From positions 682,001 to 746,000 of the forward strand of contig AP025685.1 in the NCBI GenBank assembly GCA_022846635.1: a DNA stretch of 64,000 nucleotides. The letters are read 5' to 3'. Of the stretch, positions 1 to 6,608 are shown in pieces (the stretch's first letter is position 1; every line of letters starts with the position of its first letter). Source of the DNA: Salmonella enterica subsp. enterica serovar Choleraesuis (GTDB lineage: Bacteria; Pseudomonadota; Gammaproteobacteria; Enterobacterales; Enterobacteriaceae). The notes under the pieces are model-generated. The model saw nothing but the letters and a program-made list of their open reading frames with translations. It did no database searches and was not told the DNA's origin. A program made the translations under genes and the position numbers.

Positions 1-92
1 ACCTGACTGCGGCCCCGATTGCCAACAACAGCGTTGATATTCCAGAAGGGGATTTTAGCGCTTCGGCAACGGTTGTCGCTGAATTTCAGTAA
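1..92 (+). CDS. C-terminal end of a fimbrial subunit or adhesin (partial)
   Basis: Only the last 29 codons are present, read in the frame that ends at the TAA at 90-92. The tail alternates small and hydrophobic residues and ends in FSASATVVAEFQ. This is the closing beta-strand pattern of chaperone-usher pilins, which typically end in a tyrosine or phenylalanine two residues before the terminus. The next gene is also a pilin-like protein and starts 9 bases after this stop, with its ribosome-binding site overlapping the stop codon, so the two are co-transcribed. The rest of the gene, and presumably the usher and chaperone, lie left of the window. Which subunit it is cannot be told from this fragment. 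Confidence 0.7.
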   Translation, partial: LTAAPIANNSVDIPEGDFSASATVVAEFQ

Positions 93-101
93 GGAGCCCA
101 C

Positions 102-650
102 ATGCAAAGGTTGCTCACGTTTACGCTAACACCGCTGTTATTTTTAGTTGCCTGGCCGGGCTGCGCCAACACGGAGCTTATCGGCGGGGATATTAAATTT
201 ACCGGTACCGTACAGGCGCTGCCCTGCAGTATTGCGCCGGGGTCAGAAAAAATACCGGTGGATTTCGGCACACTATCGACCAAAAGCCTGTCAGGCGGCG
301 GCAAAAGCTCGCCTAAGGCATTTGCAATTCATCTTCAGGATTGCACTTCGGCGGTGTGGAACTCGGTCACGGTGACATTTAACGGCGATCGGGCGGCCAA
401 TATGAACGAGCGCCTGGCGATTAAACCGGTACCACCGGGAAATGCCAGCGGTATCGGCATCGGCCTCCAGGAATCAGATGGCACGGAGATAAAACTGGGT
501 GAGCCCACCAGGGCGGTTTCAATTAGCAATGCAAATCTGCAATTGGATTTTGCTGCATTTATTGAAGCCGATCCGGATGCGGTGAAAAACGGCACTTTAA
601 GCCCCGGCGCTTTTGTTGCCACCGCAAACTACACCCTGAATTACCAATAG
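102..650 (+). CDS. Type-1-like fimbrial subunit
   Basis: A 182-residue secreted protein. An N-terminal signal peptide (residues 1 to about 22, hydrophobic TFTLTPLLFLVAW, cleavage probably near CAN-TE) is followed by a pilin fold. The features visible are GGDIKFTGTVQALPCSI near the mature N-terminus, a second cysteine in HLQDCTS that would form the conserved pilin disulfide, and the terminal ANYTLNYQ strand. The length is typical of minor or major pilins of the chaperone-usher pathway, which are folded by a periplasmic chaperone and polymerised at the outer-membrane usher. The ATG at 102 follows a GGAG site that overlaps the stop of the preceding pilin gene. It is probably the last structural gene of the fimbrial operon, since a regulator gene comes next. 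Its exact role (shaft, adaptor or tip) is not clear. Confidence 0.82.
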   Translation: MQRLLTFTLTPLLFLVAWPGCANTELIGGDIKFTGTVQALPCSIAPGSEKIPVDFGTLSTKSLSGGGKSSPKAFAIHLQDCTSAVWNSVTVTFNGDRAANMNERLAIKPVPPGNASGIGIGLQESDGTEIKLGEPTRAVSISNANLQLDFAAFIEADPDAVKNGTLSPGAFVATANYTLNYQ

Positions 651-672
651 CCGAACAGCAAGGTCAGGAGTT

Positions 673-1341
673 ATGGATAATCAATATTTTATTTACGACA
701 AGGACTCATTTTTTGGCCGTGGCATGAAAACGTTAATCCTCGATTACCTGGTAAAAGAGGAATTATCCTGCTGCTGTTATAACGACTTTGGCACGCTGAT
801 GAGCTCTATTAACTCACCGGAGTATAACGGCAAAAAACGCAGCTTACTTTTTGATATTAACAGCCTGCCGGCCGATCGCTTTGCTGCCATTAGCCAAATC
901 CGCCAGATAAGTATGTGCGGTGATTTACGCGTGGTGGTGTTATTGCGGCCCAGCAACATACCGCTGTTCTTTGCCTTGTATTCATTGATTCCGGCGGCGA
1001 GCTGGTTATTAAAAACCGAGTCACTCTGTTACGTCACGCCTTTTCTCCATGAGTTAAGCACTCATACGGAAAAGAGAAACGCTTTTAGCCATTCTCTGGT
1101 GAGTTATACCCGCTCATGCTGGCTGTCTGGCGATGTGCATAAAATTATCTCCAGCTATGACTGGTGGCTGATGGAAGAGATATTTAAAGGAAAATCACTG
1201 ACCAAAATCGCCTACGAAGTTAAAAGCGATGTTCAGCGCCTGAGTTATCACAAACGGCGGTTAATGAAAAAGCTTAATGCGCGTAATAACGCCGATCTGG
1301 TGCAAATATTTAGCGGGCTGGTGGCCTCGGTACCCCATTAG
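673..1341 (+). CDS. LuxR-type HTH transcriptional regulator
   Basis: A 222-residue protein. The N-terminal two thirds look like a degenerate response-regulator-type domain (LLFDINSLP, then VVVLLRP). The C-terminal part, about residues 165-215, matches a LuxR/NarL helix-turn-helix: FKGKSLTKIAYEVKSDVQRLSYHKRRLMKKLNARNNADLVQIF, with the usual IA, KL and N positions. No full phospho-acceptor motif can be recognised, so it may not be phosphorylated. The ATG has a good AGGAG site 6 bases upstream. It lies 22 bases after the pilin gene and 95 bases before the peptide precursor gene. It could close the fimbrial operon, as such regulators often do, or control the peptide operon, or both. Cytosolic DNA-binding protein; the target is inferred only from position. 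Confidence 0.72.
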   Translation: MDNQYFIYDKDSFFGRGMKTLILDYLVKEELSCCCYNDFGTLMSSINSPEYNGKKRSLLFDINSLPADRFAAISQIRQISMCGDLRVVVLLRPSNIPLFFALYSLIPAASWLLKTESLCYVTPFLHELSTHTEKRNAFSHSLVSYTRSCWLSGDVHKIISSYDWWLMEEIFKGKSLTKIAYEVKSDVQRLSYHKRRLMKKLNARNNADLVQIFSGLVASVPH

Positions 1342-1369
1342 TTTTTAACTGATGAATCTTATTCAAGAA

Positions 1370-1394
1370 TTTGCCGGGTAAGTATCCCGGTAAA
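1370..1394 (+). promoter_or_regulatory. Inverted repeat upstream of the peptide precursor gene
   Basis: TTTGCCGGG, a 7-base loop, then CCCGGTAAA form a 9-bp stem with one G-T wobble. It lies 28 bases after the regulator stop and 43 bases before the precursor ATG. There is no T-run after it, so it is not a standard intrinsic terminator. It could be an operator for the upstream LuxR-type protein or an RNA structure in the leader of the peptide mRNA. Function is inferred from position only. Confidence 0.4.
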
Positions 1395-1436
1395 TAACCA
1401 CGTAGTTAATATCAAGGAAATTAAACAGGAGTCATT

Positions 1437-1634
1437 ATGAAAAAGATCAACGCAATTGAAGCAGCAGGCGTTATTGGCGGTCACTGCAAGACTTGCTCCA
1501 GCACCTATGAAGTCGTCTCCATTGGCGGTAAATCTTCTTGCAAACTGGTTACCACCTGTACTGATAAACACGGCACCACCACCACCATGAAAGACGCGCC
1601 GAATAATATGTGTCAGGTACCTAACGCCGCGTAA
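1437..1634 (+). CDS. Double-glycine-leader, cysteine-rich peptide precursor (bacteriocin-like)
   Basis: A 65-residue protein with a 15-residue leader MKKINAIEAAGVIGG ending in the Gly-Gly motif that C39 peptidases cut. The predicted mature peptide has 50 residues, starts HCKTC and has five cysteines (C17, C20, C35, C41, C59), many Thr/Ser and no long hydrophobic segment. The AGGAG site 5 bases upstream fits strong translation. From memory it resembles the small enterobacterial family DUF4762, for which I know no established function; this needs a profile search. The next genes encode a thiol oxidoreductase, an acyltransferase, a C39 ABC exporter and lipid-synthesis proteins, which suggests that the product is cleaved, oxidised, perhaps acylated and exported. 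An antimicrobial role is the simplest guess, but a signalling peptide cannot be excluded. The odd number of cysteines leaves one thiol free for dimerisation or modification. Confidence 0.75.
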   Translation: MKKINAIEAAGVIGGHCKTCSSTYEVVSIGGKSSCKLVTTCTDKHGTTTTMKDAPNNMCQVPNAA

Positions 1635-1654
1635 TTTTCTCAGCGTATTTGTTT

Positions 1655-1678
1655 GGGCATGGAGACGACTCCATGCCC
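1655..1678 (+). terminator. Perfect 10-bp hairpin between precursor and DsbA-like gene
   Basis: GGGCATGGAG, loop ACGA, CTCCATGCCC form a perfect 10-bp stem-loop 21 bases after the precursor stop and 31 bases before the start of the next gene. Only two T residues follow, so termination would be partial at best. Such a hairpin behind a small, highly expressed first gene usually stabilises the short transcript or reduces read-through into the processing genes. That role is inferred. Confidence 0.5.
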
Positions 1679-1708
1679 TTGCCGCGTTATCAAGGAAAGA
1701 GGCAGGTT

Positions 1709-2368
1709 ATGCAATTAAAACGCAGAACTTTTTGGGCGTGGACTTTATTCGTCATTATTATTTCATCGTTAATGACAGTATTAAGTTATCACCTGTTTGT
1801 ATTTAACACCTTCTCGACAAAGGGCGAGTCACAGGCATTTCGTGATATAGGCGCGGCTCAGGCAGCGCAAAGCCCGATTAAAACGCCCAATAGCATTATT
1901 GAAGTGATGTCTTATGGCTGTCACTACTGCGCGATGAACGAGGCCAATATCGCGGCCTTCAGGCAATCGCTGCCCCGGGAAACCTCTTTTAAAGTTATTC
2001 ACGTAGCGGGCTCAGGCGGACTGGCGACATGGGCGCCGATTTTCGCCACTCTTGAAGAGATGGGGCTGGAAAAGCGTCTGCGCGATAACGCCTATTACAC
2101 CATCATTACCCAAAACCAGAACCTCAATGACCCCTTGTTGCTGGATGGCTGGCTGCGCGCGAATAACGTAGATGTTGCGCGTTACCACGAGGTGAGCGCG
2201 AGTGCGGCGGTGCAACAACGCCTTTCGGATATGAAGGCTATCACTCGCTATTACGACATTAATGCGACACCGATGTTTATCATCAACGGGCGCTATGTGG
2301 TGGCACAGGACGCCGATTTCCCTGAGTTCTCCAAAAGAATGCTGGAGCTGCTGGAGAAAAGGGACTGA
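1709..2368 (+). CDS. Membrane-anchored DsbA-like thioredoxin-fold protein
   Basis: A 219-residue protein. One N-terminal membrane segment (about residues 8-32) would place the rest in the periplasm. The active site is Cys71-His-Tyr-Cys74 in SYGCHYCAMNEANI, and the cis-proline loop is in DINATPMFIINGRYVV, as in DsbA. The CxHxC-type dipeptide is that of an oxidant. The start at 1709 is chosen because AGGAAAGAGGCAGG precedes it; the longer frame from a TTG at 1649 would run through the hairpin and has no ribosome-binding site. It lies 74 bases after the peptide gene, so a role in forming disulfides in that five-cysteine peptide, or in keeping its thiols in a reactive state, is the natural inference. 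Global DsbA function is less likely given the membrane anchor and the context. Confidence 0.75.
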   Translation: MQLKRRTFWAWTLFVIIISSLMTVLSYHLFVFNTFSTKGESQAFRDIGAAQAAQSPIKTPNSIIEVMSYGCHYCAMNEANIAAFRQSLPRETSFKVIHVAGSGGLATWAPIFATLEEMGLEKRLRDNAYYTIITQNQNLNDPLLLDGWLRANNVDVARYHEVSASAAVQQRLSDMKAITRYYDINATPMFIINGRYVVAQDADFPEFSKRMLELLEKRD

Positions 2369-2370
2369 AT

Positions 2371-3324
2371 ATGGCGCTGCGTTTCTGGCTGGTTCGGTGG
2401 ATATTTAGCGTAAAAAATGCCGGGTTTCGGTGCCGCCAATGGCACCGGCGGGGCGCGGGATTTGCAATGGCTGCGCTGCGTCAAATACAGCGCCTGGGCG
2501 GAACGCGTCTGCTTTTGGGCGGCGCATGGCTGCTTTCTCGGCTGGGATTTACTGGTGCGCACTATCGCCGACTTAGCGCGGTTGCCAGCGCTAACTACCG
2601 CAGCCTGATACACGATGACCGGCGTATTAATGCTGGCTGGATAGCCCGGCGGCGGCGCATTCTCGAACAGGCGGCCACCTGGGGCCAGGACAAACTAACG
2701 CTGGCGCAAATTGCCGCCTGTAGCCAGCGGCTGGACGATGCTGTCGCCGAACTTGATACCCGGAAAACGCCGGTCATTCTGGCTCCTCTGCATACGGTTT
2801 CCGATGTGATTGCAGCCATGGTAGGGGCGGGGGTGAAACCGGGCCGGGCCAGCGTTGTGGTTTCCGCCAGCGCCGCGCAGTTTGATGAGCAAAGCCGCCA
2901 GCGCGGCGGCGTGGCGCTGGAATATTGCTCCATTAACCAGGACAACCCGCGCCTTGCCACTCAGTTAATGTCGCTGATGGTTGACGTTAAAACCGGGCAG
3001 CAGAATCTGATTATCTTTCCTGATATCACGCCGGACTATACCGAACATGGCACCCGAGGCGGGGCCGATAAATTCCCCTGCCGGTTGTTTGGGCTTCCGG
3101 CTCGTCTGCACAACGGCGTGGTGCGGCTATCTGCGGCGATTGGCGCGCAGATAATCTTCTATCGCCTCCATTATCGCGGCGGTATTGGCATTGATATTTT
3201 GCCGCCGGTAGCCGCAGCGGATGCGGCAGCTCGCCTGCCGGAAATTATCGAAAGCACTCTACGGGATTATCCCGATGACTGGCTTTTGTGGCACAGCCAC
3301 TCCCTCTATTTCATTAACAACTAA
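2371..3324 (+). CDS. LpxL/HtrB-like acyltransferase-family protein, atypical active site
   Basis: A 317-residue protein, basic at the N-terminus, with hydrophobic stretches near residues 40-65 that suggest inner-membrane association. The middle and C-terminus resemble lysophospholipid/lipid A acyltransferases (LPLAT): APLHTVSDVIAAM at the position of the catalytic motif, IIFPDITPDY, and the ending YPDDWLLWHSHSLYF similar to the LpxL end. The spacing in the motif is His-x3-Asp, not the usual His-x4-Asp/Glu, so the chemistry may differ or the fold may have been recruited for binding. Known relatives move a fatty acid from acyl-ACP, and an ACP gene lies in the same operon, so transfer to the peptide is a fair hypothesis. 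It begins 2 bases after the preceding stop, with its GGAG inside the preceding gene. Confidence 0.6.
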   Translation: MALRFWLVRWIFSVKNAGFRCRQWHRRGAGFAMAALRQIQRLGGTRLLLGGAWLLSRLGFTGAHYRRLSAVASANYRSLIHDDRRINAGWIARRRRILEQAATWGQDKLTLAQIAACSQRLDDAVAELDTRKTPVILAPLHTVSDVIAAMVGAGVKPGRASVVVSASAAQFDEQSRQRGGVALEYCSINQDNPRLATQLMSLMVDVKTGQQNLIIFPDITPDYTEHGTRGGADKFPCRLFGLPARLHNGVVRLSAAIGAQIIFYRLHYRGGIGIDILPPVAAADAAARLPEIIESTLRDYPDDWLLWHSHSLYFINN

Positions 3325-3331
3325 CAAAATA

Positions 3332-5452
3332 ATGACGACGATAATTCCCGATATGGTTTTCCAGGAGGAGACCAACGAATGTGGGCTGGCCTGTATTGCC
3401 ATGCTGGCGCAGACCCAGGGGCATCAGGCCTCGCTGGACGTTCTGCGTGAGCGCTATCCCGCCTCTGATCACGGCAGCTCACTCAATGATTTGGCGGATG
3501 TTCTGGGGCAGATGGATATCGCGACCGCACCGGTGCGCTTCGAGCACAGGGAACTGAGCGAGCTGCCGTTTCCGGCGATTATTCATTATGGTGCCAGTCA
3601 CTACGTTCTGCTGGCCTATAGTCAGGGCAATTACGCCTGCGTTATGAATCCGGCCATTGGCCAGCAGTGGCTGCCGCTTTCGGCGTTAAAAGAAGAGATC
3701 AGCGGCTATGCCCTAATCCTGGAAGATGAACAACCGCCACGTGAACCTTTACCGGGGGGAAAAAAACGATTCGCCTCCGGCGCGGCCTCGGTAATGAGCC
3801 TGCGTCAGACGGCGAAAGTCCCAGGTATTTATCGGCTGATGTTGCTCACCTTTTTGGTTTCACTCACACTGTTTCTGATGCCTATTATGGTGAGTAACGC
3901 CATTAATCAGGCCTTCTCCGGTACGGCCGATGGCCCATTTCCATACGGGGCATTTATTGCTGCTTTCGCCGTTGCCACCCTGCTGGCACTGGGCGTTCGC
4001 ATTATCAGTGAGCGCTACATCAAACGCTTTGTGTTGCTCAATGGCGCACAGGGATTCTCCCGGATGCTTAATAACCCGCTGCGTTTTTTTGAAAAGCGCG
4101 CACCTGGGGAGACATTTAGCCGTTTTGTCGCCTGGCAGGGGGGATTGCTACAGAAAATTGAGCTGGATAATGGTCTGCGCAGTGACTGGGTTATCTGTAC
4201 GATTGCGCTTGGCGTGATGTTCTGGATTGCGCCGATTCTGGCGCTCATTTCAGCGCTCGGGGTCACCGTTATGGGGGCCATCAGCATTTGGGCCGTGTTC
4301 CGCGACCGTTTTTATACCTGGGCGTTGCAGCAAAAAAGCGCCGTTCTGAACGATTTCTTTATGGAGACGTTGCAGGGCGCGCTCACCATAAAAAGCGCCG
4401 GGCTGGAGAACCAGCGCAAAGTGCAATTTGCGTGGCTGAGCAGCGAGTTATTTACCTGTTTACAGCGCCAGAAAATTTATCAGCAGGTCAAAGAGGGGCT
4501 GTATCAGCTAACCGGAAGCCTGGAGATGGTGCTGTTTATGGTGGTGGTGCTACCGATGGTGCATCAGCGCCTGATTTCGCTGGGCGATTTCTTTGCCTAT
4601 AGCTTTCTGCGACAGATTTTTAGTTCTTACGTCACGCGCATTTTCTACGCCATTATCCAGAAAACGCAGCTTCAGGTTATCGATTCACGCGCAGAGGCGC
4701 TGTTTAAAACGCCAGCCAGCGCGCCGTTGCCACCATCTCCTACGCTGCGGCCTGCTGCCGGGCATACTCCGCGCCTTACGTTTGCCGGGCTGTGTTATGG
4801 ATATGACCCTAAACAAACCATCCTGCATGATATCTGCCTCGATATTCCCCCCGGAGGCCAGGTCGCGATTGTCGGCGAATCGGGTGCCGGTAAAAGCACG
4901 CTGCTGCGGATAATTGCCGGTTTGCTGACACCAAACCTTGGGGAGTGCCGCGCCGATGGAATCTCGATTGAAGCCCGCCAGCTGGCCCAGGTGGTTTTTC
5001 TGCAAAGCCAGGAAGATATCCTGTTTAACGCCTCGGTGGTGGATAACGTCACCCTATTTGATCCCCACTTTCTGCCAGAACATGGCCCTAAAATTGAGGC
5101 GCTGCTCGAGGAGCTGGCGTTAGGCCCGGCCATACGCTCACTCCCCGGCGGTATCCAGGCTCTGATTCGCGAAAGTCATGCCGGGCTTTCCCTGGGCCAG
5201 CGTCAGCGCCTGCTACTGGCTCGGGCGCTCTACAGTCAGCGCCCGATAATGGTACTGGATGAGCCGACCGCTAATCTGGATGACGACACCGCGCTGAGCG
5301 TTATCAGTGCAATTCAAAGCCACTGCCGACGCCACGGCAAAACGCTGATCGTCGTGACCCATAGCTTTCTTATTTTGCCGCGCTTTGAGACGCGATACCG
5401 GCTGGAAAACGGAAGATTAACTCAGGAAGTGGCCGTGGAGGTAGCGGTATGA
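3332..5452 (+). CDS. C39-peptidase ABC exporter (bacteriocin-type processing transporter)
   Basis: 706 residues. Domains in order are a C39 peptidase (about 1-130), a six-helix membrane domain (about 165-445) and an ABC ATPase (about 480-706). The peptidase has Cys17 in NECGLACIAM and His90 in SHYVLL. The third triad position, 16 residues further, is Asn106 (VMNPAIG) where the family normally has Asp. The ATPase has Walker A GESGAGKST, a degenerate signature LSLGQRQR and Walker B IMVLDEPTANLD. Such proteins cut the leader after Gly-Gly and move the peptide across the inner membrane using ATP, as CvaB does for colicin V. The substrate is very likely the precursor at 1437. The frame is open further upstream, but the ATG at 3332 places Cys17 at the usual distance and follows the previous stop. 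It overlaps the next gene by ATGA. Confidence 0.9.
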   Translation: MTTIIPDMVFQEETNECGLACIAMLAQTQGHQASLDVLRERYPASDHGSSLNDLADVLGQMDIATAPVRFEHRELSELPFPAIIHYGASHYVLLAYSQGNYACVMNPAIGQQWLPLSALKEEISGYALILEDEQPPREPLPGGKKRFASGAASVMSLRQTAKVPGIYRLMLLTFLVSLTLFLMPIMVSNAINQAFSGTADGPFPYGAFIAAFAVATLLALGVRIISERYIKRFVLLNGAQGFSRMLNNPLRFFEKRAPGETFSRFVAWQGGLLQKIELDNGLRSDWVICTIALGVMFWIAPILALISALGVTVMGAISIWAVFRDRFYTWALQQKSAVLNDFFMETLQGALTIKSAGLENQRKVQFAWLSSELFTCLQRQKIYQQVKEGLYQLTGSLEMVLFMVVVLPMVHQRLISLGDFFAYSFLRQIFSSYVTRIFYAIIQKTQLQVIDSRAEALFKTPASAPLPPSPTLRPAAGHTPRLTFAGLCYGYDPKQTILHDICLDIPPGGQVAIVGESGAGKSTLLRIIAGLLTPNLGECRADGISIEARQLAQVVFLQSQEDILFNASVVDNVTLFDPHFLPEHGPKIEALLEELALGPAIRSLPGGIQALIRESHAGLSLGQRQRLLLARALYSQRPIMVLDEPTANLDDDTALSVISAIQSHCRRHGKTLIVVTHSFLILPRFETRYRLENGRLTQEVAVEVAV

Positions 5453-6603
5453 AGCGCCTGCGTCCGCGGTACCTCATCACCGGCGGTGCGCTATTAGCGC
5501 TGGGGCTGGGGGCATTTTTTAGCTATTGGCTACGCGCTGAACCGGCGCTGCCGGTACTAAGCGCAGAAGTGAGCCGGGGAGACATCGAAAAGGTGGTTCT
5601 GGCCTCTGGGATCTTAAAACCCGCGATGCAGGTAAATGTCGGGGCGCAGGTTAACGGGCAGCTGCGCAAACTTTATGTTCGCCAGGGCGATCGCGTCAAA
5701 AAAGGCCAGCTGCTGGCTGAAATCGATCCCACCATTCAGCAGTCGGAGCTGCGAAATGCCACCGCGCAGCTCGCGTCTGCCCGCGCCCAGCGGCTCGCGG
5801 CAGCCGCCACCCTGGTGCAATATCGCCAGGAGCTGGAGCGCCAGCGCTCAATGGCCCGCGATGGCTCCGGCATACGGAGCGAACTGGAGCGCGCTCAGGC
5901 GCAATATGAAGCCCAGCGTCAGCAGGTCTCGGTGAGCGAAGCCCAGATAGTGCAGGCAGAAATGGCGGTGCAAACCGCTGAGGCCAATCTCGGCTATACC
6001 CGGATTATGGCCCCGGATGACGGGGAGGTTTTAGGCATTGTGACCCGGGAAGGGCAAACCATTGTCTCTTCACAGACGGCACCCACCATTTTGATTCTGG
6101 CTAACCTCGAGAGAATGGAGGTACAAACCCGGATCTCCGAAGCGGATATTCAGAAAATACATCCCGGACAGCCGCTCTGGTTTTATGTCATTGCCAACCC
6201 GCAGCAGCGCTATAAAGGCGTGATGGGCTATGTACAGCCCGCCCCCCAGGAGGCGCTGGACGAGAGCCGTTCCGGAATGCCTCAGCCCGGCGGTCAGCAG
6301 GCGAGTGCCGTTTATTACAATGCCACCTTTGAAGTGGCCAACCGCGATCGGCAGTTAAAAACATCGATGACGGCGCAGGTTTTTATCCGCGTAGCGGAGG
6401 CTAAAAATGTGTGGCGTATTCCGGCTGGCGCGCTGGGGCATTCACTGGGCGCTGACCGCTATCAGGTATCGGTACTGGTCAATGGACAGCCGCAGACCCG
6501 TGTCGTCCAGACAGGTCTGGGCGATCGCCACTATGTTGAGGTACGCCACGGGCTGAAAGCCGGTGAGCGCGTGGTACTTCCTTCTGACGGACAGCAGGGG
6601 TGA
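5449..6603 (+). CDS. MacA/HlyD-family periplasmic adaptor protein
   Basis: 384 residues. An N-terminal membrane anchor (about 10-28) is followed by a lipoyl-type half (VNVGAQVNGQLRKLYVRQGDRVKKGQLLAEIDP), an Ala/Gln/Arg-rich alpha-helical hairpin (about 95-175), the second lipoyl half (YTRIMAPDDGEVLGI) and beta-barrel and membrane-proximal domains. The architecture and length fit MacA, which bridges an inner-membrane ABC pump and an outer-membrane channel, more than the longer CvaA/HlyD adaptors of C39 exporters. The ATG lies in the ATGA overlap with the transporter gene and the end overlaps the next gene's start region, so translation is coupled. It is the only adaptor in the cluster and must serve the MacB-like pump, the C39 transporter, or both. 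Confidence 0.88.
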   Translation: MKRLRPRYLITGGALLALGLGAFFSYWLRAEPALPVLSAEVSRGDIEKVVLASGILKPAMQVNVGAQVNGQLRKLYVRQGDRVKKGQLLAEIDPTIQQSELRNATAQLASARAQRLAAAATLVQYRQELERQRSMARDGSGIRSELERAQAQYEAQRQQVSVSEAQIVQAEMAVQTAEANLGYTRIMAPDDGEVLGIVTREGQTIVSSQTAPTILILANLERMEVQTRISEADIQKIHPGQPLWFYVIANPQQRYKGVMGYVQPAPQEALDESRSGMPQPGGQQASAVYYNATFEVANRDRQLKTSMTAQVFIRVAEAKNVWRIPAGALGHSLGADRYQVSVLVNGQPQTRVVQTGLGDRHYVEVRHGLKAGERVVLPSDGQQG

Positions 6604-6608
6604 AGGCC

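Noticed and set aside
1649-1708. Longer start (TTG at 1649) for the DsbA-like gene
   Set aside because: It would translate through a perfect hairpin without a ribosome-binding site, whereas the ATG at 1709 has a strong one and begins directly before the membrane segment.
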